Assembly: GCF_000497045.1 (NCBI RefSeq)
Contig: NW_015961970.1
Span: 1,240,802 to 1,304,801 of the forward strand
Origin: Kalmanozyma brasiliensis GHG001
Lineage: Eukaryota; Basidiomycota; Ustilaginomycetes; Ustilaginales
DNA: 64,000 nt
Direction of reading: 5' to 3'
Shown here: positions 30,491-39,937 of the stretch, one piece after another
Position numbering within the stretch: the stretch's first letter is position 1
Layout: every line of letters starts with the position of its first letter
Position numbers and translations under genes: made by a program
The notes under the pieces: model-generated
What the model saw: the letters and a program-made list of their open reading frames with translations, nothing else
The model's database searches: none
What the model was told of the DNA's origin: nothing

Positions 30491-31240
30491 ATGTCGGCAG
30501 TACTGCGGCCTGTCAAGGCGGCCCTGAACCGAGTTCATGGAGCGTTCAGTCTCGAACTGCAGAACGAGGGCAGCGTTGCCCGCGATCACCTTGCATCGGA
30601 AAGGACCTTCCTCGCATGGCTCCGGACGAGTCTCAGTCTGGTCAGCATCGGCATGTGAGTACGCAATCTTGGTGGTAGAGGAGAGGCAGAAGAGGAAACT
30701 GACATATGTAGCACTGAATTCCGTTGTATCTCGGACAGCGCTGTGACACAGCTCTTCCAGCTCCCGTCGCTGGTCGGAACACCACAACACCCGCAGCCAG
30801 GGCTCGCTTTTCCACAAGACCCCGTACTCGACTGGTCCGACACAGCGCCCCATATCTTGCTCTCCCAGCGACTGGCCAACATCGCAAAGCTGTACGTGCC
30901 ATCGCTCACCGCGCACTTTCACGAAGCAGACACTGACCGAATCCGATCCGCACCACCACAGAGGCAAGCCATTAGGCGGCTCGTTCATCCTCCTCGGCGT
31001 TTGCGCTCTTCTGCTCGGATGCTACCGCTACTTTGCAGTACAGGCCACGCTCGTACGCGGCAAGTTTATACCCTCTAGAGTCGGAAGTGAGTTCGGTCGT
31101 CGTCGTTACTACTTTTCAATGACTCGGATGCTGATGACCATATTGCCTTTTCTGATGCAGTTCTGACCATTTCATTACTTGTCGGCGCACTCGTGGTTGC
31201 AGCGACGGCTGTGATCCTTGCAGGGCGGCACACATACTAA
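30491..31240 (+). CDS. DUF202-domain small membrane protein, four exons
   Basis: Reconstructed from four short exons: 30491-30654, 30712-30891, 30962-31086 and 31161-31240. Introns are 57, 70 and 74 bp, with GT...AG ends, CTGAC-like branch sites and matching phases. The product has 182 residues and TAA at 31238-31240. The DUF202 signature RDHLASERTFLAWLRTSLSL sits at residues 31-50, starting TM1. TM2 (about 120-135, SFILLGVCALLLG) and TM3 (about 158-175, SLLVGALVVAATAVIL) follow. A 60-residue loop separates TM1 from TM2. DUF202 occurs in bacterial YidH-type proteins and in the membrane part of fungal VTC polyphosphate proteins; this solo protein has no proven function. It is convergent with the CsbD gene (218 bp apart). 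Confidence 0.88.
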
Positions 31241-31458
31241 ATGCCTGATGGCCATCACGCCTTCTGGTAGACCACAGTAGATCCTATTGCTGGCCAAGCA
31301 CAAGTGATCATGGTTAATCCGCTCACAGCAATAACGATGACGAGGACGACACGGGCGAGGTCAGGGTGATGATCAATGAGTGAAATTGGTATCTTGTATT
31401 AAGAAAGCAACGTCAGACATGACGAGCGGAGGGAGTGTCTATGGAACGCGCAAAACGT

Positions 31459-31861
31459 TTAAGAGTTGATCTCCTTCTGGGCCTTGCCAGACTCCTCCTG
31501 AGCCTTGCCGGACATCTCCTTGGACTTGTTGCCGGTGATGGAGCCGACAACGTTGTCGACCTTGCCGGAGACCTGGTCCTTGGTGCCCTCGGCGTAGCCC
31601 TTGGCCTCAGCCGACTTGATCTCGGCCTCACCCTTGGCGTGCTGCTCCTTGCCGGTGGACTGCCAGTCAGCAGAGCCGATGACGTTGCCGATGGTCTCCT
31701 TGACGGTACCGGCGACCGAGTTGTAGTTTCTGTTAGCAAGGATAGGATGCGATGAGGATGGATGGTCAGCTGTCGGGTTCCATGCGATGATGAGGAGGGG
31801 AGGGCCCGTGGTGAGGGAGAAGGTGGATTGCTTACCCGTTAGCCTTGGAAGGTTCAGCCAT
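31459..31861 (-). CDS. CsbD-like stress-response protein, two exons
   Basis: Exon 1 is 31836-31861 (nine codons, the last split) and exon 2 31459-31729. The 106-bp intron has GTAAGC at its start and CTAACAG at its end. Phases join as Gly-Asn, giving 98 residues. The sequence is hydrophilic and Gly/Lys/Glu-rich, with the CsbD-type repeat pattern: SVAGTVKETIGNVIG, KGEAEIK, then DQVSGKVDNVVGSITGN and GKAQEESGKAQ. It has no membrane segment or signal peptide. CsbD proteins are general-stress proteins in bacteria and are strongly stress-induced in many fungi; the molecular function is unknown. The TATA box and palindromic sites upstream fit an inducible gene. Confidence 0.93.
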
Positions 31862-31955
31862 TGTGAATGATTTGAGTGTTTGTGTTGGTTTGAAGAGGGA
31901 GAGATGCGTTGTTCTTGGTGGGACGGAGAGGAGAGACGAACGGTCAAGGGAGAGG

Positions 31956-31962
31956 TTTATAT
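31956..31962 (-). promoter_or_regulatory. TATA box of the CsbD gene
   Basis: On the minus strand the sequence reads CATATAAACC. This ATATAAA lies about 95 bases upstream of the ATG at 31861, a sensible distance for a core promoter with a short leader. Confidence 0.6.
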
Positions 31963-32607
31963 GCTTTCGGAGAGGGAGCACGTTTCCAAGGCCAGAGGCA
32001 GCCTAAAGCCACAGGCGAGCCTCGTGACGGTAAGAGAGGGAGGGCAGCTTACGGCGGCGGATACCTCTGTGGAGCTTACACAGCGGGGCGGCCAAGGGTC
32101 TGACCCTTGAAGCCGCTTTCATCGAGTTGAGCCGTGCCAAGTCGGAGTTGAGTGACGTGTTGCTCGGCTTGTCCAACATCGACTCTGCCAGCCCTTAATC
32201 CATAAGCCTGGACCAACCTTGAGCTGATGCGGTCCCGTGTCTAGCCCGGATGGGCATCGTCACTCTGCATACTCATCCTGCCTAGCTACCGTCCCCAACT
32301 GATGAGACAGGCACATGGGATCCAGACGCTTCCGTCCCTCACAATAATGGACGTGCGGCCTCCGAATGCTAATGCAACTCGCTGCACAGCCAGACGCGGC
32401 TTCATTGTGGTTACCCATCGTGCGCTACATTGACATGTCATGATGATGCGCGATGCAATTATCCGTCATAAGGCGAAAGCCGATCGGCCCGGGTGGGCTG
32501 CCACGTACGCAACTACGCCTGCCTGCACATAACATGTCTGGCTGACCGGGTCAGGCACGCATCGAGCTCGGCGGTGAGCACCGGATGAAATGCCAAGTTG
32601 CTTGACT

Positions 32608-32615
32608 TGACGTCA
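32608..32615. promoter_or_regulatory. Perfect CRE palindrome TGACGTCA
   Basis: The eight-base palindrome bound by ATF/CREB-type bZIP factors lies 747 bp upstream of the CsbD ATG. The bound factor is inference. Confidence 0.45.
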
Positions 32616-32994
32616 TTCTTGTAAGACAAGCTCGGCGGATGATGGTTCCAAGGTGTGGCAAAGAGTACACGCGGCTACCGCTGCCCAGACGAGATGCAGT
32701 ACACAGTCTGGACCCTGTTCATGAACGCTTGCGGAGCGAGGGTGCGAGGCACTCCCCGTGAGATCCGGCAGCGCACACAGCCTCCCGAAACCTGTGCGGT
32801 CACAAAGCCCTCAACATCAGGCAACTTTCACGGTTAGGCAGGTTACGATCGAGCAAGCTGGCCATTCTGCAAGCCACGAGGTCATTCCTAGAATCACAAA
32901 ACGGAAGTGGCTGATGCGCAAGTGTTGATGATGCCCGTGCAGTGTCATTTTCCCCACGTTTTTTCGGCTGTTTCCCTCCACTCTAGCCGCGAGG

Positions 32995-33002
32995 TGACGT
33001 CA
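32995..33002. promoter_or_regulatory. Second perfect CRE palindrome TGACGTCA
   Basis: A second copy of the same eight-base palindrome lies 387 bp further upstream in the same intergenic region. Confidence 0.45.
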
Positions 33003-33611
33003 GCTGTTCCCTCAACTTGGTGTGAGCCCAATTTGGAAATTCAATCGGCACCAACTTCGTGGCCTCCGAGGCGAAGCACGATGATGGAATCGGGGCTTCT
33101 TTTCGTTCTTTCCGTGCGTCGAGCTGCCGGTGAATGTCGGCACATCCCGATAGAGTGACTCGCCTTGCATACCCAATACCGGATGGTCCGCGCCGAGCTG
33201 ACGTGGCACTGCGAATGAATGCTCGCTTGCGGTGGGGCTTGACAGCTTGGGATCGACCTCGGCTTTACTCCAGCCGGGCGAGCTCTATTCATCGTCAGGG
33301 GCGAGCTTTGATGCGCCTATGTGTCAGGGATCGACGCCCGCGTTCCCAGGCAACGGCTCCGTCACAATACAGCTTTGCACTCCATCACACATTTCACAAT
33401 GCGAAGTAAGACGGCGATCGGTTGATAGGAGGAGCCATGCGATGGTGAGCATTGCAATGCAGTCTGGGCGCACAGTGCGCCGTTGTGAACACTTCTGATG
33501 CACGCTCAGGGCGCGTCACAAGCGGATCGGTGTGTGCAGAGGCCGCATGACAGGGGCATTTGAACGATGGTGACAGCTGCGTAGTTGTGACAGGTCCATT
33601 GTGGTGACACT

Positions 33612-35783
33612 TCAGTGGGTATGGCCTTCGTGACCTTCAGGATCCTCATGATCCGGCCAGTCCTCGAAGCCATCCTCGAAGATCTCTTGCAACCTCTGCT
33701 GCTTCTCTCCGATGCTACCGAGGTTGTCATCCTTCATGATCGCTTCCCACTGCTGCATCTCTTCGTCTGTCAGCAGACACTGATCAAGCGCAGCTTGCAG
33801 CCTCTCTTCACCTCCATCGCGCATACTCTTTCCGATGAGCACGATCTCCTGCCTTCGATCCCCCCAGTCACCTTGGAAGTCCTTCTTGATCGCTTCTACA
33901 ATCTCCTTATCCTGAGGCCACATCTCTTCGTTCAGCTCGCACCTCCATCGTGCACCACCTTGAAGCGTGAGCATGATTCCAGCCTGGGACCACTCGCCGA
34001 ACATCAGCGGTCGTGTAGCCAGCCAGACGAAGCCTTTGGATCGCAACAAGGGCCCGAAGGTCGAGCTGGCGTTCTTGGCTTCAAGTCGTGCCTGCGGGTT
34101 GAGCTGCGGTTGCGCTTCTATCTCGTCTTCCACGTCCATGTCTTGGGATGCGTCGTCCGATGCCGAATCGTCCATATTATCGTCTTCGTCCTCGCCGTCG
34201 TCGATGTACTCGCTCTGAATGACCACAAACACCTCGCGGATCGTCTCCCACAGTCTCGCGGTGTGGAAGGGTCTACGAGCACGATAAACGAAGCTGCCGA
34301 TGCCGTACTCCTCCGTCTCGGGCTTGATCTCCTCGTTCAGGCTCTTGAGCCATCCTGCGCCGAGGGCAGCCTTCTCGTAGTTGAACAGGTTCGTGTTCAG
34401 AATCTCCCCGAGATCGACGCGACTGCGGGTGGTTGGGATGATCTTGGCCTCCGGATTGAGGAGTCGCACGAAAGCCACGATTCGCTCCACCTCGGCCTCG
34501 CTGACGAGATCGCACTTGTTGATGAGGATGACGTTGGCGAACTCGAGCTGGTCGGTTTGGAGGTCCGAGATGTTCCTGTCGTCCTCTTCAGGGACTTCGT
34601 GGTCATCCTTGTGTCGGTCCACGAGGAAGTCGACCGTGTTGAAGTCGTTGAACAAGTTGACGGCGTCGACGACGGTCACGCACGTATCGAGCCGCGCGAC
34701 CGCCGGCAATCCACCCTGCTTCAGAATGGCTGCCACCTTCTCATCGCCCTCCATGTCGTCCGCCATCTCGGTATACATCGAGGCGAACTCCTCGGAAAAC
34801 GTCTCGGCCACCTGCATCGGTTCCGAGATCCCGGTGCTCTCGATGAGCAGATAGTCGATCTCGCCGTCCGCCGCCAGAGCCGCTACCTCTTCGAGCAAGT
34901 CCCCACGCAGAGTGCAGCAGATGCACCCGTTCTGCATCTGCACCACCTTCTCTTCCGCTTGGGTGACTCGATGGTTCGAGAGAAGGGAGGCGTCAATGTT
35001 GAGTGCGCCCATGTCGTTGACCACGACCGCGACGCGGAGACCGTGTTTGGGCGAGGTGAGGATGTGTTCGAGGAGTGTGGTCTTGCCGGCGCCGAGGAAG
35101 CCGCTGAGCAGTGTTACAGGGAGGCGGTCGGTGCGAGTCCGCTTTTCAGGGGCTGTCTGAGCAAGTTCGGCGGGTCTTTTAGTCGAAGTCGGTACGATGG
35201 TGGGGTCGAATCTGCCGCCTGTGAAGAAGGTGCTGAGGAATGCAGCCTCGTCGCGCATCTGCTGACTCGTTCGAGGCTTGCGATCCTCGTCCGCATCTAC
35301 TTTACGCTCCTGACCCGTGGCGAGCAGCTTCTTGATGTCAAAGCCCCACTGGTCCAGGTGAGCGTAGATCAGATCGTTTGGCTCGATATCCCCCGTCTTG
35401 CGGGGCAAGATATGCACGTGCAAATGCGGCACCGTCTGTCCGGCCCCTTCGCCATCCTGAACGCTGATCGTTAGTGCGTCGGCCTCAAAGACCTGTTCCA
35501 GTCCACGTGAGATCTCTTGCACGCTCTGAAACAGCGAGCTGACGACTTCGGATGGAACCTCTGACAGGCGGTGGTATGGGGTGGTGGGGATGACCAGCAC
35601 GTGACCAGGCACGATGGGCTTGAGGTTGACGATGGCAGCGCAACACCCGTCGGGTGAGCGGTAGAAGGTCTGGGCTGTCACATCGAAGGATGCGAAGCGA
35701 GTCGAAGCGTCTTTCTTGTGCGCAATGTGCTTGGTAGCAGGTGCAGCAGGCGCTGCTTTTGGTGAGACGGCAATGGGAGCCAT
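33612..35783 (-). CDS. HIT hydrolase-CobW GTPase fusion protein
   Basis: One uninterrupted frame of 723 residues starts at the ATG at 35783; the frame is open further upstream but reads like leader. Residues about 27-150 are a Fhit-type HIT domain with the triad motif H120-L-H122-V-H124 followed by ILPRKTGD. Fhit relatives cleave dinucleoside polyphosphates such as Ap3A. After a 70-residue linker comes a CobW/COG0523 GTPase: Walker A GFLGAGKTT at 228-236, the metal-binding CxCC (C287, C289, C290), ESTG, and NKCD. The C-terminal CobW_C part has the GFVWLATRP...GEWSQAG layout seen in YciC/ZagA-type members, and a His-rich end. COG0523 proteins deliver metals, often zinc. The METAP1-docking motif of ZNG1 (CPELVPI) is absent. 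The domain pairing is the striking point. Confidence 0.93.
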   Translation of the reverse strand: MAPIAVSPKAAPAAPATKHIAHKKDASTRFASFDVTAQTFYRSPDGCCAAIVNLKPIVPGHVLVIPTTPYHRLSEVPSEVVSSLFQSVQEISRGLEQVFEADALTISVQDGEGAGQTVPHLHVHILPRKTGDIEPNDLIYAHLDQWGFDIKKLLATGQERKVDADEDRKPRTSQQMRDEAAFLSTFFTGGRFDPTIVPTSTKRPAELAQTAPEKRTRTDRLPVTLLSGFLGAGKTTLLEHILTSPKHGLRVAVVVNDMGALNIDASLLSNHRVTQAEEKVVQMQNGCICCTLRGDLLEEVAALAADGEIDYLLIESTGISEPMQVAETFSEEFASMYTEMADDMEGDEKVAAILKQGGLPAVARLDTCVTVVDAVNLFNDFNTVDFLVDRHKDDHEVPEEDDRNISDLQTDQLEFANVILINKCDLVSEAEVERIVAFVRLLNPEAKIIPTTRSRVDLGEILNTNLFNYEKAALGAGWLKSLNEEIKPETEEYGIGSFVYRARRPFHTARLWETIREVFVVIQSEYIDDGEDEDDNMDDSASDDASQDMDVEDEIEAQPQLNPQARLEAKNASSTFGPLLRSKGFVWLATRPLMFGEWSQAGIMLTLQGGARWRCELNEEMWPQDKEIVEAIKKDFQGDWGDRRQEIVLIGKSMRDGGEERLQAALDQCLLTDEEMQQWEAIMKDDNLGSIGEKQQRLQEIFEDGFEDWPDHEDPEGHEGHTH

Positions 35784-36540
35784 CTTGTCTATGATCGTCT
35801 GCGAAGGCGAAGATAACGACGAAGCACAGTGAAGTCGTTGTAGTCGAGAAGCATGTAGAGAAGGAGCGACGAAGCTTTTTGAGGAGGTAGGCGGATGCGA
35901 TCGAGCTACACCGCCCTTCTCGTCTGTCGCAGGCTGTCTAAATCGAGTCGTCCTGGGCGGAACCTTCCTGAAAGTGTCGGGCAGAGGTCTAGGCGTACCA
36001 AACCAGGGCCTCGATCTGACCAGAAGGGTCGACCAAGACGACCTTACCGGTCCGCTCCCGTTGGCTGCCATATCTAGACCATCCCCGCCGGTGCGTAGCA
36101 TCTTGCATTGCCGCAGACGGCAAGCATGGATGGAGAGGCAAGGACAAAAGTGCAGACCGTTTGTGTGCCCTGTCAAACACGGCCAGAGGAAGAAATCTGG
36201 CGCTGCCGAATCTCGAGCTCCCCGCAAGGGTCCACGAGTCGCAGACAGCGGCATTGGAAATCAGCGCTCCGAAGAGGACCTTCCCGGTCACATCATGACC
36301 ATAACCGTGCCCGTTGGACAACCAATCTCGACGCTTCGATTAGAGGGCTTGCGTCTGATCACACATCAGCGCTCGGCTAAAGCCTTGATAAGGTCGTCGG
36401 CACATATGACAACCTTCGCAGTGACAAGCAATGACACACGAACTAAGGTATCTTGTTAATGGAACAGACGGAGCAGATACAGGACAGGACGATTATCGAA
36501 AGCGAGGCTCGAGGCGACGAAACACGTTTATCCCTCATGA
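35784..36540. other. Intergenic region upstream of HIT-CobW
   Basis: These 757 bases separate two minus-strand genes in tandem. They hold the HIT-CobW promoter and leader and the 3' UTR of the CRAL-TRIO gene. I see no other element. Confidence 0.4.
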
Positions 36541-38558
36541 TCAACCCTTGCTAGAAACGACCGACTTGAGCTTGGCAAAGCCCGACTTGACCTTGATGCT
36601 GCCCTTCTTCTTGAGCCCGGCGGAATCGGTGCTGTCGTCGTTCTTGTAGTCGGTAGGGCCTTTCTTTGCAGCACCGTTGCCGTTGGCGTGACCGATTGCG
36701 TTGCCGTCAGCGGAGCCGTTGCTGCCGGAACGGCTGGCGCGAGCTGCCTTCCTAGCAGCCTTCTCGTCGGACGAGATGACCTTGTCGGTGTTGACATCGA
36801 CGGCCTTGCGGGTATCCGCTTTGGAGGCCACGGGCGCTTCGTGGAAGACGTCCTTGCTGCTGTCTTTGTCCTTGCTGCTCTTGCGGCGGCGAGACGAAGC
36901 AGCAGCTCCAGCACCAGCGCCGGCGGCAGCACCACCAGCGGCTGCGCCAGCCGCCGCCTCCTCCCCCTCTCCGCCTTCCTCGCCCTCTTCTCCCTCTTCT
37001 CCCTCTCCGCCATCGACACCATTCTGCTCGGCTTCCTCTCCAATGCGCTTCTCGACATCCTTGGGGTTGTCGCCCTTCTCGATCGCCTTGATCTCCTTCT
37101 TGAGTGTCTTGACGCAGGCCTTGCGACCGACAACGTGGCGGATCACCTCGCCGTCCTTCTGCTTGTACTCCCAGGTGACGACACCTTGTCCGTCGAGGGT
37201 GCCGTTTCGGTGGTAGACCGTCTTGCCGCGGAAGTAGGGCTCGTGCTCGAACTGGGCGACACGCAGCTTCTTGACGAGCAGCTCGCGTTTCTTGACGACC
37301 TCCTCATCCTTGCCCTTGGTCTCGCACCACTTGCGCGTCACCTGCTCGTACTCCTTGGCCACCTTCATGTACTTGTCCCACGTCTTCTTCTTTCCCTCCT
37401 CGTCCTTGGTCTGGTCGTTCTCGCCCTCTTCGGGCTCGATGAACTCGAACTCGTTGACGTTGTTGCCGCCCATGTTGGACATGAGGCGCTCCTTGGGCAC
37501 GTTGTCGAGGTCGTCGGGCTTCTTGGTGAACTTAACCTTGGATCGCACCACGGGGTCGAGCATGGGTCCGAGCAGCTTCCAGATACCGGAGAAGACCCAG
37601 GGAGCATTGTGAATGTAGAGGATGGCCAGCGATTCAGGGTAGTAGGCCTCGAGACACTTGACAATGAAAAGAATGCAGTTCCAGTCCATGTTCTTGAGAC
37701 CGAAGCCGGTCATGTCGAAAAGGAGCACCACCTTGTCGTTGGGCGGCTGCATGAGCAGGCGGAACGATTCCATGGCGTAGATAACGTACTTGGACATGGA
37801 CGCGCCGGGCTGGCCGTAGGTCATGTGCTTGGCCACGTGGATGTAGGCGATGGGCTGCTCGTCGTCGGTGGTGCCCATGGCGTAGGTCTTGCCCGAGCGC
37901 TGCTGGTCGAGGAACTTTTCGATCTGGGCATTGCCCAAGTCACCGTTCTCGGCGAGCTCCTCGACGTTGTTGTCGAGACGCCACTTCATGCAGCCGGCCA
38001 TCATGGCGAAAGCACGCGAGACGTCCCACTTTCGCGCACGCAGGAAACGCAAGACGTCCGTGTCCGGGTTGTCCATCTTGACAAACTTCCAGAAGGTGGT
38101 GCGCAGCGCAGAGCCGCCGTAGGTCTTGAGGAGGTCGTCGAGCGCGGCCATCTCCTCTTTGGCCTTCTGCTCCTCCTTGGCCTTGTCGTCCTTGGGGATG
38201 CCGGCGCCCTTGGGACCATCCTGCTTCTCGTCCCAGCCGCCGAGATCGCCGCCGCCACCGCCGCCCTTTTTGCCTTCGCCATCATCGTCTTCGGCGTTTC
38301 CGCAGGTTTCGAAGAACTTCAGCCATAGCTCCTGGAGCTTGCCCTCCTGCTCCTCGGTGAGGTTGCCTGTTCCAGCAAAAGGGGATGAGTACAATTCCGG
38401 TGACAGTCAGTCAAATGCGCGCTCAGAGCTTGGCGTAAGACGGCAACCACTTCCGAGCAGTCGCCAGGAGAGCCGGTGAATGGTACAAATGGGATCAACT
38501 ACTCACCGACATAGCCGGGCTGGATCTCAACGTCCTTCTGGCCGATTTCGGTCACCAT
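36541..38558 (-). CDS. CRAL-TRIO (Sec14-like) lipid-transfer protein, two exons
   Basis: Exon 1 (38507-38558) encodes MVTEIGQKDVEIQPGYV plus one base. A 140-bp intron (GTGAGT...AACAG, 38367-38506) follows, then exon 2 (36541-38366). The total is 625 residues. A helical CRAL-TRIO N domain (around residues 95-175, DTDVLRFLRARKWDV) precedes the Sec14 lipid-binding fold (about 190-330; VVLLFDMTGFGLKNMD, YYPESLAILYIHNAPWVF). It resembles yeast Csr1/Sfh2-like proteins, which move phosphatidylinositol and other lipids between membranes. The C-terminal third has a globular part, then low-complexity (Gly/Glu then Ala/Gly) and a Ser/Lys-rich tail not found in the minimal family. A TATATAG lies on the minus strand near 38797-38802, about 240 bases upstream. 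Confidence 0.92.
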
Positions 38559-39937
38559 GATGGACAGATGCTAAGTACGATCGTATCGAAGTCGTGACTC
38601 GACGTTGTGGATTGGTGTAAAAACGAAGGAGGAGGTTGGTGTAGTAAGGTGAGGCGCTGTGATCAGCTTCTGTGGTTCGTTGTGACAAAGGCTGAGTGGT
38701 ATGAAGCCTTTCTGTATCGATGTGGTGTGATGAAAGATAGAGGATGTGATACGATTCAGAAGGGGTGAGGAAGCCGATGATCAGCGAAGGCTGGACTATA
38801 TACGCTTTGGCTGCACACACGTTCGGCCGTTCCGGTTCGAGGATGTGGCACACTGTAGGAAAATATGACGATTGCGGAAGCGCGGCAATACTCTTCGAGA
38901 AGGCAAGGAAGCGGTCTCTCGTACCGTCTCGCTTGGCACGCACACGAGGCTCGAGAGAAGAGCGGCCAGAGGGAGCGGTGTGTAGCTGCCGAGACTAAGC
39001 TTTGAGCCCACAGCAGCGGTTGCTGATCTGAACAGGAGCCGCTCCACCGCGGTAGTGCTGCCCGTTTTCTGCAATGCAACCCACTGCACTGGAGATCTTC
39101 CCTCCTTTCTAGCTTGATGAACGGCGCGCCATGGCCACTTTACCATCCAAGGACACCGTAGCACCACCGCGACATCGGTCTGAAGGTCCTCTCATCATCA
39201 TCTTTAGCAGCAGTCATCGCAGTAGCATCGACATCATCATCATCGACGGCCAAGCTCGCTAGGGCTTTGGGCACGGACGTCAGAACCGTATGACGGCAAG
39301 ATTTCACAAAGGCGGGGTTGGCTGCAAAGCCGGGGAAAAGCAAGTCTTAAAACGCGCATTTGGATGGAGCGGAGTGCCAATCTGAGCCTGCTCTCGTGCC
39401 CAAGGTGGAGGGACAAAGGGAAGAAGTGTAATGAGCCAGCAAGAGGTGCATACAAAAAGCCCCCTTGCCGAGCTCAAGATTGCGTAGCCGAACGGAAATG
39501 GTAACGAGACGTGAAAGCTGAGCTTCGAGCAAGGGACGGGCGCTGGATGTCGATCGTCTACCGTTCTTGAGTGCGAACGGCCTAGCATGGTCGAAGTCTG
39601 GCGTTGCAGCAACTGACTAGCAGAGGCAGCACTAGCTTGGTAATTTGACTTTTGTTCTGACCAGAGTTGCGATCCGAGAGACGCAGCGCCCATATGTCTC
39701 CCTCTCACCTCGCGATCAGGTGGTAACCGCGGCTGCCTGGGCTAGAAGACCTTATGCGCTTTTCCCCGCATTCCCCAAGACAGGCAGCATCGACACTCGC
39801 CAGTCAGCCTCTTGAGCGTTTCTTCTTGGCTCATGTTTCGCGCCCGATTCGTTGTCATGACACTTCATCAGCTGATGGATCGACGGTGCCTGCGCTGTGG
39901 TATGAGACTAGCGGCTCGTGACATCCGATTGAGAGGA
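38559..39937. other. Intergenic region upstream of the CRAL-TRIO gene
   Basis: These 1.38 kb separate two minus-strand genes. Near 38797-38802 is a TATATAG in the right orientation for the CRAL-TRIO gene. A CATCAT-type trinucleotide-rich stretch lies at about 39193-39247, an ACAAAGGGA word at 39413-39421 and the palindrome TGTCATGACA at 39853-39862. No gene is seen. Confidence 0.4.

Larger units (their letters stand above)
31862..33611. other. Long upstream region of the CsbD gene
   Basis: The left neighbour starts here and the right neighbour (HIT-CobW) ends here, so this 1.75 kb is promoter sequence for CsbD only. It contains two perfect TGACGTCA sites, the inverted repeats CTGACC-G-GGTCAG (32542-32554) and CTTGT-AAG-ACAAG (32618-32630), and the palindrome TGACATGTCA (32431-32440). 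No coding exon is convincing. Confidence 0.5.

Noticed and set aside
33615..35474. 619-codon plus-strand frame antisense to HIT-CobW
   Set aside because: It is a mirror of a GC-rich gene with strong third-position bias. The minus strand carries complete HIT and CobW motifs, and the plus frame has none.
36688..38328. 546-codon plus-strand frame antisense to the CRAL-TRIO gene
   Set aside because: Leu/Val/Asp-rich shadow of the minus-strand coding sequence; no domain and no sensible start.
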